NCBI GenBank assembly: GCA_002167215.1
Contig: NHDS01000023.1
Location: 16,686 to 27,737 of the forward strand
Reading direction: 5' to 3'
DNA from: Pelagibacteraceae bacterium TMED65
GTDB lineage: Bacteria > Pseudomonadota > Alphaproteobacteria > TMED127
DNA: 11,052 nucleotides
Part shown: piece by piece, positions 1 to 7,046 of the stretch
How the letters are laid out: the number at the start of each line of letters is the position of its first letter
Position numbering within the stretch: the first letter of the stretch is position 1
Notes under the pieces: model-generated
The model's input: only the letters and a program-made list of their open reading frames with translations
Told to the model about the DNA's origin: nothing
Databases searched by the model: none
Translations under genes and position numbers: made by a program

Positions 1-369
1 TCAAAAGTTAAATTTAACGAATGGGTAAATGAAGTTTCAGAATTAAAAAAATTAAAGAGTATCTCAATATCATGTGTAAAAAAAAGCAAAACAAACAATA
101 TGTTGATTAAGATTTACAACTTTATCAATAAGAACTTATTATCAGTTGACACTAATGAAAAGGATTACTATTTTTCAGAATTAAGACATCATAGGTGCTT
201 AATGAGTATTCATGAAAATTTAGGGAAGGCGCAAGCCGATATTAGTAACTTAGAAATATGCAATAAATACCTCAGAGATGCGGTTGATGATTTAGATGAA
301 CTTTTTGGAAAACACAATACGGAGGACCAACTTGAAACTATATTTAATAACTTTTGTATCGGCAAGTAG
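1..369 (+). CDS. mnmE: tRNA modification GTPase MnmE, C-terminal part (5' end outside window)
   Basis: This is the last 122 codons of an open frame that enters from the left edge with no start in the window. The product ends in FCIGK, the conserved C-terminal CxGK signature of MnmE, whose cysteine belongs to the modification active site. Just before it, LRDAVDDLDELFGK and TEDQLETIFNNF match the family's C-terminal helices. MnmE (TrmE) is a GTPase that works with MnmG to install the carboxymethylaminomethyl group on U34 of tRNAs reading split codon boxes ending in A or G. The G domain itself lies outside the window. The TAG stop is followed directly by the GTG of mnmG with no spacer. The two partner subunits are thus encoded back to back and probably translationally coupled. 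The identification is firm despite the truncation. Confidence 0.95.
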   Translation, partial: SKVKFNEWVNEVSELKKLKSISISCVKKSKTNNMLIKIYNFINKNLLSVDTNEKDYYFSELRHHRCLMSIHENLGKAQADISNLEICNKYLRDAVDDLDELFGKHNTEDQLETIFNNFCIGK

Positions 370-2241
370 GTGTTTCACGTGAAACAATTATACTATGACA
401 TCGTAGTTGTTGGAGCAGGACATGCCGGGGTGGAGTCAGCAACCATGTGTTCTAGATTGGGGGCTAAAACTGCTCTTATTACATTTAAAGAATCAGATAT
501 CGGAACACTATCTTGCAATCCTGCAATGGGAGGCCTTGGAAAAGGTCACTTAATAAGAGAAATAGATGCCATGGGCGGTATTATTGGGAAAGCTTCTGAT
601 TTATCAGGAATTCAATTCCGCATGCTTAATAAAACTAGAGGGGCGGCCGTCCAAGGGCCAAGAGCTCAGATAGATAGACAACAATATTCACTTAATGTTA
701 AAAAATTAATAAAAAAAGAAAATATAGATTTAATTTATGATGAAGTAATTGACATATTATTAGAAAAAAACAAAAGTTCAAAAAAAATTAGAGGAATTGA
801 ACTACGAAATATAGGAAAACTTTTATGCAAATCGCTTATAGTTACAACTGGAACCTTTCTCAGAGGAAAAATACATCAAGGAAATAAGAATTGGCCAGCG
901 GGAAGAATGAATTCTGACCCATCAATAAAACTTGCAAATTTTTTTAAGAATCAAAAATTTAGGATTATAAGACTCAAAACTGGCACTCCGCCTAGGTTAG
1001 TTGGCGCCTCTATAAACTATGATGATTGTATTATTCAAGAGGGAGATTCAAGGCCAGAACCCTTTTCATTTCTAACAACTAATTTTAAAAAGAAGCAAGT
1101 CCCTTGTTTCATAACTCACACAAACAAAAAAACACATGAGATTATAAGAAAAAACCTAAAAAATTCTCCAATTTTTGATGGAAGTATTAAATCCAACGGG
1201 CCAAGATATTGTCCTTCAGTCGAGGATAAGATTTATAGATTTCAAGATAAAGAAAGCCATCAGATTTTTTTAGAGCCAGAAACTATAAGCGGTGAGGTTG
1301 TCTACCCCAACGGAATTTCGACTTCTCTGCCTACTTCTACGCAAAAAAGCTTTTTGCAAACAATAAATGGGCTTGAACATGTTAAAATACAGCAATACGG
1401 TTACTCAATTGAATACGATTGTATAGACAGCGCTGAAATTGATCAAACATTTCAATCTAAAAAAATTCAGGGGCTTTATCTAGCAGGTCAAATTAACGGT
1501 ACAACCGGGTATGAGGAAGCTGCAGCGCAAGGTCTGTTATCCGGAATTAACGCATCTCTTAGTTTGAAAAATCAAAAAAGCTTTATTATACCGAGATCTC
1601 TTGGATATTTGGGAGTGCTTTCGTCAGATTTAATCAAAGGAGGATTGATAGAACCATACAGAATGTTTACTTCAAGAGCTGAATATAGAATATTACTAAG
1701 AGCCGACAATGCAGACGAAAGACTAACAGATTTAGCGATAAAAATAGGTACCGCTGAAAAAGAAAGAAAAAATGATTGGTTAAATAAAAGAAAGCTAATA
1801 AAAAAAGCCAATAAACTCCTAAATGAGCTTAAAGCTTCACCTCAAGTTTATGCAAAATTCGGAATAAAAATTAATCAAGACGGAAAAAAAAGAACCGCCT
1901 ACGATGTATTGGGTTATCAAGAGACATCTTGGAGAAAATTGCAAGCTATTTGGCCAGAACTTGCTAAATTAAATCTGAATACAACAATAAAGAAACAAAT
2001 AAAATCAAATTCTTTTTACAATAGATACTCTAATAGACAAGAATTAGAAATAAGGGAATTAGAAAAAGACAAATCTCTCAAAATTAGAGAAGATGTAAAT
2101 TATCAAAAATGTTCAGGCCTATCAAATGAGGCTAAAGAAGTGTTAGAGGCTAATCGACCGAACAATATACAAGAGGCAAGATTGTTGCCTGGAATGACCC
2201 CAGCAGCTGCAAACATTTTGCTCAGATTCGTAAAAAAATAA
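370..2241 (+). CDS. mnmG: tRNA uridine-5-carboxymethylaminomethyl modification enzyme MnmG (GidA), GTG start
   Basis: MnmG is the FAD-dependent partner of MnmE. Together they build the cmnm5 group on wobble uridine 34 using methylenetetrahydrofolate, NADH and glycine or ammonium. The 623 residues match the family length (about 629 in E. coli). Visible signatures are the dinucleotide-binding GAGHAG (15-20), CNPAMGGLGKGHL (49-61), GPRYCPSVEDK with the family cysteine (277-287), LYLAGQINGTTGYEEAAAQG (369-388), RMFTSRAEYR (431-440), and RLLPGMTPAA near the C-terminus. The chosen start is the GTG directly after the mnmE stop. It gives MFHVKQ, an N-terminus I recall from alphaproteobacterial homologues. 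A second in-frame GTG lies three codons later at 379. No clear Shine-Dalgarno precedes either, so coupling to mnmE is likely. A perfect parS site covers the start codon and codons 2-6. Confidence 0.97.
   Translation: MFHVKQLYYDIVVVGAGHAGVESATMCSRLGAKTALITFKESDIGTLSCNPAMGGLGKGHLIREIDAMGGIIGKASDLSGIQFRMLNKTRGAAVQGPRAQIDRQQYSLNVKKLIKKENIDLIYDEVIDILLEKNKSSKKIRGIELRNIGKLLCKSLIVTTGTFLRGKIHQGNKNWPAGRMNSDPSIKLANFFKNQKFRIIRLKTGTPPRLVGASINYDDCIIQEGDSRPEPFSFLTTNFKKKQVPCFITHTNKKTHEIIRKNLKNSPIFDGSIKSNGPRYCPSVEDKIYRFQDKESHQIFLEPETISGEVVYPNGISTSLPTSTQKSFLQTINGLEHVKIQQYGYSIEYDCIDSAEIDQTFQSKKIQGLYLAGQINGTTGYEEAAAQGLLSGINASLSLKNQKSFIIPRSLGYLGVLSSDLIKGGLIEPYRMFTSRAEYRILLRADNADERLTDLAIKIGTAEKERKNDWLNKRKLIKKANKLLNELKASPQVYAKFGIKINQDGKKRTAYDVLGYQETSWRKLQAIWPELAKLNLNTTIKKQIKSNSFYNRYSNRQELEIRELEKDKSLKIREDVNYQKCSGLSNEAKEVLEANRPNNIQEARLLPGMTPAAANILLRFVKK
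371..386. promoter_or_regulatory. parS: parS centromere site 1 (ParB-binding), overlapping the mnmG start codon
   Basis: The 16 bases TGTTTCACGTGAAACA form a perfect palindrome and match the chromosomal parS consensus bound by ParB. The site starts at the second base of the mnmG GTG start codon and encodes FHVKQ. ParB nucleates here and spreads as a CTP-dependent sliding clamp. ParA then moves the complex toward the cell poles, and SMC is loaded at the same place. The parAB genes lie 2.5 kb downstream in the same operon. That ParB occupies the site is inferred from the exact match. Confidence 0.93.
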
Positions 2242-2901
2242 GTGTATCAATTAGAAAATAAAGAAGATTTCAAAAAATACTTTGATGTTTCACGTGAAAC
2301 AATAACCATACTTGAAAATTATCATTTAATGATAAAAGAGTTTGGCTATAAAAACAATATTATAAGTAGTAGTAGTAAGAGGAATATATGGTGTAGGCAC
2401 TTTGCAGATTCAGCCAAACTCTTTTCAATAATTGAAAGCACTACAGTCACAAGAACCAACAAGCCTACTAAAATTTGTGACGTTGGGACAGGTGCAGGTT
2501 TTCCAGGAATAGTTTTAGCCATATTAAACATTGAAAAAAACAAAAGGTTTAACTTTACCCTCGTTGAATCTAATAAAAAAAAATTTAATTTTTTAGAAAG
2601 TGTTATCGCTAAACTAAAACTTGATATTTCAATAACAGACGAAAGAGCAGAAAATTTAAATCAAAAGTTTGATATCATCACTGCACGAGCTTTAGCACCC
2701 CTCAAGATAATTCTTGAATATACAAAAAATATAATGGAACCCCAAACTATTTTAGTGCTTCCTAAAGGCAAAAGTTGGGAAATCGAATTAGAGCAAATAA
2801 AAAAAAAGTGGAACTACGATCTGAATGTTGTTAAAAATAATAATATACTTGATAAAACAGGCGGGGTAACGCTTATTTTAAAAAGATTAATATTAAAATG
2901 A
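2242..2901 (+). CDS. rsmG: 16S rRNA (guanine(527)-N(7))-methyltransferase RsmG (GidB), GTG start
   Basis: RsmG uses S-adenosylmethionine to methylate N7 of G527 in the 530 loop of 16S rRNA. Loss of this methylation is a known route to low-level streptomycin resistance in other bacteria. The 219 residues are close to E. coli RsmG (207). The SAM-binding motif I is CDVGTGAGFPGIVLA (79-93), preceded by the family signature WCRHFADSAKL (50-60). Motif II is LVESNKKKFNFL (107-118), and TARALAPL (147-154) is the usual conserved loop. The GTG start directly follows the mnmG TAA stop; there is no obvious ribosome-binding site, so coupling is likely. The last codons overlap the parA start in an ATGA junction. 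Residues 16-20 (VSRET) are encoded by a perfect parS palindrome. Confidence 0.96.
   Translation: MYQLENKEDFKKYFDVSRETITILENYHLMIKEFGYKNNIISSSSKRNIWCRHFADSAKLFSIIESTTVTRTNKPTKICDVGTGAGFPGIVLAILNIEKNKRFNFTLVESNKKKFNFLESVIAKLKLDISITDERAENLNQKFDIITARALAPLKIILEYTKNIMEPQTILVLPKGKSWEIELEQIKKKWNYDLNVVKNNNILDKTGGVTLILKRLILK
2286..2301. promoter_or_regulatory. parS: parS centromere site 2 (ParB-binding), inside rsmG coding sequence
   Basis: This is a second exact TGTTTCACGTGAAACA palindrome, identical to the site at 371 and 1915 bases downstream of it. It runs from the last base of codon 15 through codon 20 of rsmG and encodes VSRET. It lies about 600 bases upstream of parA. A 16-base perfect repeat of the consensus in 11 kb of AT-rich DNA is far beyond chance, and its proximity to parAB supports a working centromere. 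Confidence 0.93.
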
Positions 2902-3689
2902 CCAGAACAGTATTTTCAATTGTGAATCAAAAGGGAGGAGTTGGCAAAACAACAACTGCGGTTAATCTTGCAACAGCCTTATCTATTTCAGGAAAATCTT
3001 GTTTGGTAATAGATCTCGACCCACAGGGTAATGCAAGTACTGGTTTCGCCATACCTTCAGACAGAAGAAAGCCAGGGACTTATGAAGTGTTAACTCAAAA
3101 AGTAGATATGGTTGATGCAGTAAAAGCAACAGAAGTAAATGGATTGGGTCTGGTTCCTTCAAGAGTTGATTTAGCCAACGCAGAATCTGAAATACCTTCC
3201 TCCATAGTAGAAAAAGAATATATCCTAAAAAATGCAATTGAAAAACTTCCAGTACAATACTCTTCTATTATTGTTGATTGTCCCCCGGGCCTTGGTTTCC
3301 TAACAATAAATGCATTAGCTGCGTCAGATAAAGTTCTGATACCTTTACAATGTGAATTTTATGCATTAGAAGGATTGAGTCAAATCCTAAGAGTTATCAA
3401 ACAAGTTAATTCTGAACTTAACTCGAATTTAAATCTTGATGGCATACTTCTCACTATGCATGACACCCGTAACAAGTTAAGCATTCAAGTTGAAGAAGAT
3501 GTGAGAGAAGTAATGGGTCCTGCAGTCTACAAAACAATAATTCCTAGAAATATTAAAATATCAGAATCACCTTCCCATGGTAAACCCGTTCTTCTTTATG
3601 ACCATGCCTGTCTTGGATCGGAGGCATATGTAAATCTAGCAGCAGAAGTTTTAGGAAAAGGAAATTTTGGAGGATTATCTGAGAACTAA
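2898..3689 (+). CDS. parA: Chromosome partitioning ATPase ParA (Soj)
   Basis: ParA is a Walker-type ATPase that binds DNA non-specifically as an ATP dimer and is released when ParB-parS complexes stimulate hydrolysis, pulling newly replicated origins apart. The protein has 263 residues, the usual chromosomal ParA size. The deviant Walker A motif is KGGVGKTTT (12-20), with the signature lysine at 12. Switch I is VIDLDPQGNAS (37-47), and Walker B is IIVDCPPGLG with Asp127 (124-133). No extra N-terminal helix-turn-helix is present, which separates it from plasmid type Ia ParA. The ATG overlaps the rsmG stop as ATGA, and parB follows after 20 bases. The nearby exact parS sites confirm a segregation role rather than MinD or a cobyrinate-synthase-like relative. 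Confidence 0.97.
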   Translation: MTRTVFSIVNQKGGVGKTTTAVNLATALSISGKSCLVIDLDPQGNASTGFAIPSDRRKPGTYEVLTQKVDMVDAVKATEVNGLGLVPSRVDLANAESEIPSSIVEKEYILKNAIEKLPVQYSSIIVDCPPGLGFLTINALAASDKVLIPLQCEFYALEGLSQILRVIKQVNSELNSNLNLDGILLTMHDTRNKLSIQVEEDVREVMGPAVYKTIIPRNIKISESPSHGKPVLLYDHACLGSEAYVNLAAEVLGKGNFGGLSEN

Positions 3690-3709
3690 TACAAACAAAA
3701 AGGTATATT

Positions 3710-4789
3710 ATGAAAAAAATGACAATAAATAAAAAGAATAAAGACAGATCTACACCAAATACATTAAAAATTTCAAAACCAAAAAAGAATAAAATAACAA
3801 AAAAGTTAGGAATGGGTCTATCCACATTATTGTCTAAAGATCAAGAGCTTGCATCTGTTATCAAATCAAAAGTACAGAAACAAGTACAGAGCTCCTCTTT
3901 GAAAATACAAATGCCAAAATTATCCAGTAAAGAAGGAAGTAAATTGTCTCTTTTAAGTTTAGAGAAAGCGGAGATAACTAATAATCAGAAAATGATTCCT
4001 ATCCAATCTCTAGTCTCCAGTAAATTTCAACCTAGAAAAGTTTTTGATCAAACAGAACTAGAGGAATTATCCGAATCTATCAAAAGTAATGGAGTATTAC
4101 AGCCAATTTTGGTTAGGCCATTAAACATGCAAAATACCTCTTTTGAAATTATTGCTGGTGAGAGAAGATGGAGAGCATCTCAATTAGCCAAACTTCATGA
4201 AGTACCAGTAATAATAAGAAACTTTAGCGACGAGACAGCCATTGGAGTAGCAATGATTGAAAACCTGCAAAGATCTGACCTGAATTTAATTGAAGAGGCT
4301 GAAGGTTACCGGACAATGATGAATGTATTTGAATATACACAAGAAAAACTTTCTTTACATTTGGGAAAAAGTAGAAGCCACATAGCAAATGTTCTTAGGA
4401 TACTATCTTTACCAAAGGTTATTAGGCAGTATATAATCAACGGGCAAATATCGTTTGGTCATGCAAGAGCCTTAGTCACACTTCCAGAAGACAAAGCAAG
4501 TGCAATTGCTGATGAAGTTTTAAATAGAGAATTGAGTGTTCGTCAAACTGAAAAGATAGTTAATGCTGCAAAAAGAGAATTAAGAGGCAATTCAAATGGT
4601 TTTCCTGAAACCAAACAAAGCTCAGCAAATCCAAATATTGAAAGCTTAGAAAGGGAACTAACAAATTTACTTGGTTTAAAGGTGACTATAAATCATAAGT
4701 CAAATAACAATGGAAATTTATCAATTTTTTATAACACTTTAGATCAAATACAGCCAGTCATCGATAAACTAAAGTGGAGACCAAAATAA
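3710..4789 (+). CDS. parB: Chromosome partitioning protein ParB (Spo0J), centromere-binding CTPase
   Basis: ParB binds parS, closes into a CTP-dependent clamp and spreads along flanking DNA to form the partition complex recognised by ParA and SMC. Visible in order are: a basic N-terminal tail; the ParA-interacting LGMGLSTLL (33-41); the nuclease-fold CTP-binding domain from IPIQSLVSSKFQPRKVF (97-113); GERRWRASQLA (150-160), the CTP-binding box; ENLQRSDLNLIEEAEGY (184-200); a helix-turn-helix around 207-234 containing LGKSRSHIANVLRIL; and the C-terminal dimerisation domain (about 311-359). At 359 residues it is longer than typical alphaproteobacterial ParB (about 290-300). The excess is mainly a lysine-rich head and a long linker before residue 97. 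An AAGG ribosome-binding site lies six bases before the chosen ATG, which favours it over the ATG three codons later. Confidence 0.97.
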   Translation: MKKMTINKKNKDRSTPNTLKISKPKKNKITKKLGMGLSTLLSKDQELASVIKSKVQKQVQSSSLKIQMPKLSSKEGSKLSLLSLEKAEITNNQKMIPIQSLVSSKFQPRKVFDQTELEELSESIKSNGVLQPILVRPLNMQNTSFEIIAGERRWRASQLAKLHEVPVIIRNFSDETAIGVAMIENLQRSDLNLIEEAEGYRTMMNVFEYTQEKLSLHLGKSRSHIANVLRILSLPKVIRQYIINGQISFGHARALVTLPEDKASAIADEVLNRELSVRQTEKIVNAAKRELRGNSNGFPETKQSSANPNIESLERELTNLLGLKVTINHKSNNNGNLSIFYNTLDQIQPVIDKLKWRPK

Positions 4790-5455
4790 ATGAGACAAAT
4801 AATTCTAGATACAGAAACATCAGGGTTAGATTTCGAAAAAGACAGGATTATAGAGGTAGGTTGTATAGAACTAATTAATGGAGTATTTACTGGAAAGAAG
4901 TTTCACAAATATTACAAACCCGAAAATATAATTATAAGTCAGGAATCAGAACAAATACATGGCTTAAATAATTCACTTCTTTCAAGATTCCCAACATTTG
5001 ACGATTCAGTTGAGGAATTACTAGATTTTATTCATCAATCTCAACTAATAATACATAATGTACAATTCGATTTAACAATGATAAATCAATCATTAAAAAG
5101 GAAATCATTGAAGGAATTAGATAGAAACAACACCTTATGTACTCTAGAACTTGCAAAAAAGAAGTTTCCAGGAAGTAAAAATAATCTTAATGCATTATGT
5201 AGGAGGTTTGATATAAACCTTGACAGTAGAGAAAAACACGGTGCTTTAATTGACTCATTTTTGCTTCTTGAAGTTTATAATGAGCTTTTAGGTGGCAAAC
5301 AAAAGAACTTAGATCTAACAATAGGTTTTTCAAAATCAGAGAAAAAAATGCACAGAATAGATCATACCGATTTACCACATGTTATGGTAACTTCTGAAGA
5401 AACCAAGGAACATCGTAAGATGCTAGAAAAAATGAAAAATAATAACTGGTCGTGA
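4790..5455 (+). CDS. dnaQ: DNA polymerase III epsilon subunit, 3'-5' proofreading exonuclease
   Basis: DnaQ excises mismatched nucleotides during replication as part of the polymerase III core. The 221 residues carry all the DEDDh exonuclease motifs: LDTETSGLD with Asp7 and Glu9 (Exo I), HNVQFDLTMIN with Asp94 (Exo II), and EKHGALIDSFLL with His150 and Asp155 (Exo III). All five catalytic residues are present. EVYNELLGG after Exo III is typical of alphaproteobacterial epsilon. The C-terminal segment (about 170-221) would bind the polymerase alpha subunit. The ATG directly follows the parB TAA, with GGAG about ten bases upstream inside parB, so it is read as the last gene of the mnmE-parB operon. 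A stand-alone DEDDh exonuclease is the alternative, but the length and motif wording favour the replicative subunit. Confidence 0.93.
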   Translation: MRQIILDTETSGLDFEKDRIIEVGCIELINGVFTGKKFHKYYKPENIIISQESEQIHGLNNSLLSRFPTFDDSVEELLDFIHQSQLIIHNVQFDLTMINQSLKRKSLKELDRNNTLCTLELAKKKFPGSKNNLNALCRRFDINLDSREKHGALIDSFLLLEVYNELLGGKQKNLDLTIGFSKSEKKMHRIDHTDLPHVMVTSEETKEHRKMLEKMKNNNWS

Positions 5456-5506
5456 AATTCAAAATAACTTAAATACTAGGTTTATAATCTATTTTCTTTT
5501 ATAATT

Positions 5507-5541
5507 ATATAGCATTGTCACTAATACTATATTTTTTTTTT
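5507..5541 (+). terminator. Possible weak terminator after dnaQ
   Basis: In the 71-base gap between the convergent dnaQ and gshB ends, ATATAG (5507-5512) can pair with CTATAT (5527-5532), and nine T residues follow. The loop is 14 bases and the stem holds only one G-C pair, so the predicted stability is low. The right arm includes the gshB stop codon. The position and T-run suit a rho-independent terminator for the plus-strand operon, but a chance match in AT-rich DNA is quite possible. Confidence 0.25.
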
Positions 5542-6435
5542 TAATTTTTCCCATACCGTTGATGCTAAATCCAAATCATACAAAAGATTAATTTGATTAA
5601 TTCCGGTTGGAGATGTTACATTAATCTCCGTTAACTTCTCCCCTATTAAATCTATCCCAACTAGAAATAAATTATTTTTTTTTAATATTGGTTTAAGTTC
5701 CCTGCAAATATCTTTTTCTTTTTTTGTCAGAGTAGATTTTTCTGCTTTTCCTCCTAAATGAAGGTTTGCTTTAAATTCACCTTTCTTTGGAACTCTATTT
5801 AAAACTCCATAGGGATGTCCATCAATTAAAATAACTCTTTTATCTCCCAATTCAACTTTTTCAATAAACTTTTGGATAACTAAAGGTGATTTGAAATTCC
5901 TTAATATCGTATTAAAAGTTCTAAGTGCATTTGATTTGTCACAACTAACTTTTTCTATACCCTCACCTCCTTTTAAATAAAGTGGTTTGATAACAACAGT
6001 CTTATATTTCTTTAAAAATTTGAGAAACTGAAGTTTATCTGCAGTTATCATGGTTTTTGGCATATATTCATGAAAATATAGAGGAAATATTTTCTCAGTT
6101 AAGTTTTTAATCCCGCTAGGGTCATTTATGAAAAATGGCTTTTTAAAATTCTTTTTATGTATTTCTAATAAATAACAATTAGAAAGATAATTCATATTAA
6201 ATGGTGGGTCTTGTCTTATAAAAAAGAAATCAAATTTTTCTAATTGTATTTCCTCTTTTTTCTTTTTCTTAAAATTTTCATCAATAATATTAACTGCAGA
6301 TGTATAAATTCTATTTTCACATATTGACAGGTCTTGAGGTTCTGATATCCAAATATCTATTCCCGAATTCATGCCAGATTTAATCAAAGCAATTGACGTA
6401 TCCGTTTTTAAATTTAACTTTGACAAACGATCCAT
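5527..6435 (-). CDS. gshB: Glutathione synthetase GshB (ATP-grasp); true N-terminus probably at an ATC at 6462
   Basis: GshB joins gamma-glutamylcysteine and glycine with ATP to make glutathione in the cytoplasm. Family motifs, numbered from the ATG at 6435, are IRQDPPFNMNY (73-83), VIKPLYLKGGEGI of the ATP-grasp loop (148-160), GDKRVILIDG (197-206), RVPKKGEFKANLHLGGKAE (214-232), and GIDLIGEKLTEINVTSPTG (260-278). The C-terminus is complete. From this ATG the protein has 302 residues and begins inside the conserved QMDP-like motif, so the first beta-strand is missing. Reading the same frame upstream gives KKLSALFQMDRL, which fits the family start (MIKLGIVMDPI in E. coli). It is preceded by AAAGGA six bases before an ATC at 6462-6460. 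I therefore think translation starts at 6462, giving 311 residues; the listed coordinates use the first ATG. The upstream BON gene ends two bases before that ATC. No gshA is in the window. Confidence 0.93.
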   Translation of the reverse strand: MDRLSKLNLKTDTSIALIKSGMNSGIDIWISEPQDLSICENRIYTSAVNIIDENFKKKKKEEIQLEKFDFFFIRQDPPFNMNYLSNCYLLEIHKKNFKKPFFINDPSGIKNLTEKIFPLYFHEYMPKTMITADKLQFLKFLKKYKTVVIKPLYLKGGEGIEKVSCDKSNALRTFNTILRNFKSPLVIQKFIEKVELGDKRVILIDGHPYGVLNRVPKKGEFKANLHLGGKAEKSTLTKKEKDICRELKPILKKNNLFLVGIDLIGEKLTEINVTSPTGINQINLLYDLDLASTVWEKLKKKI

Positions 6436-6459
6436 TTGAAATAATGCTGAAAGTTTTTT

Positions 6460-6474
6460 GATAACTAGTCCTTT
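6460..6474 (-). promoter_or_regulatory. Ribosome-binding site and proposed ATC start of gshB
   Basis: On the minus strand AAAGGA (6474-6469) is followed by a six-base spacer and ATC (6462-6460), in frame with gshB. No ATG, GTG or TTG occurs in any frame between the BON-gene stop and the gshB ATG at 6435. That ATG has no Shine-Dalgarno of its own. The site decides the start only if ATC initiates, which is rare but documented for isoleucine codons in bacteria. Confidence 0.5.
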
Positions 6475-7046
6475 AATTTTTTTATATTGATAATTGTAAC
6501 TAACTTTCGGATATCCTGCATTTTCGAAAGAAAATCTTCAATTTTTGTTTTTTCATCCAGATTTTCTGCAAGCCCAATTGCGTAAACTGTTCCACCAACA
6601 ACATCTAAACTATAATTATTGCTATTTATTCCGGATTTAAAAAGTAATCTAGTCATCAATCTGGATTCAAAAACAGCATCTTCTGTTCTTTCTGATAGTT
6701 TTACAGAAGAACTAATCTGAATTTCATTATAAATCTTAGTAACACCGTCAACCTCCCATACATTTTCTACTATCTGAAGACGATTAACCTGATTTGAAGC
6801 ATACCCTGTTAATAAAACCTCACCAAGTGAAATACTAACCGTTATATCAGAGAGGTTAGAAAGTTTTAAAGATGAAATTTTGCCAATTATTTTTGCCTTT
6901 ATAAAACTATCGTCTACCGATGCCGCAAAACCTTTACTTGAAATGCCGGCATTTGCTGCTATTGAAACTATTGAACTCACTGGACTACATGTAGCTAAAA
7001 AGATTGATAAAAAGCATAAACAAAATAAATTAATTATCCTTACCAA
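6465..7046 (-). CDS. DolP/YraP-like outer-membrane lipoprotein with two BON domains, TTG start
   Basis: The 193-residue product starts with a short lipoprotein-type signal peptide: Arg3, a hydrophobic stretch, then LATC with Cys20. Two BON domains follow (about 46-110 and 121-190), each with the repeated pattern of a conserved Gly-x-Val strand (GEVLLTGYA, GGTVYAIGLA). Length and layout match E. coli DolP/YraP (191 residues), including VDGVTKIYNEI against VDGANEVYNEI. DolP is an outer-membrane lipoprotein that binds anionic phospholipid, supports envelope integrity and gathers at division sites in E. coli. The lipobox is imperfect, with Thr at -1 instead of Gly, Ala or Ser. The TTG start is supported by AGGAGAGAGG six bases upstream, and it lies 17 bases inside the 3' end of ftsK. 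I leave the symbol blank because orthology to dolP is inferred, not tested. Confidence 0.88.
   Translation of the reverse strand: MVRIINLFCLCFLSIFLATCSPVSSIVSIAANAGISSKGFAASVDDSFIKAKIIGKISSLKLSNLSDITVSISLGEVLLTGYASNQVNRLQIVENVWEVDGVTKIYNEIQISSSVKLSERTEDAVFESRLMTRLLFKSGINSNNYSLDVVGGTVYAIGLAENLDEKTKIEDFLSKMQDIRKLVTIINIKKLKD

Noticed and set aside
1572..1811. Minus-strand open frame of 79 codons opposite mnmG
   Set aside because: It is antisense to strongly conserved mnmG codons, has no family resemblance and is low-complexity, as expected from the reverse of an AT-rich gene.
371..2301. The repeated 16-mer as an insertion-sequence or recombination remnant
   Set aside because: The identity stops at the edges of the palindrome, there is no transposase, and the sequence is the known parS consensus.
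3553..3825. Minus-strand open frame of 90 codons across the parA-parB junction
   Set aside because: Phe/Ile/Leu-rich reverse reading of lysine-rich parB codons; it resembles a membrane protein only because AAA reads as TTT on the other strand.
5456..5526. Possible small RNA or gene between dnaQ and gshB
   Set aside because: Only 71 AT-rich bases with no open frame and no structure beyond one weak hairpin next to a T-run.
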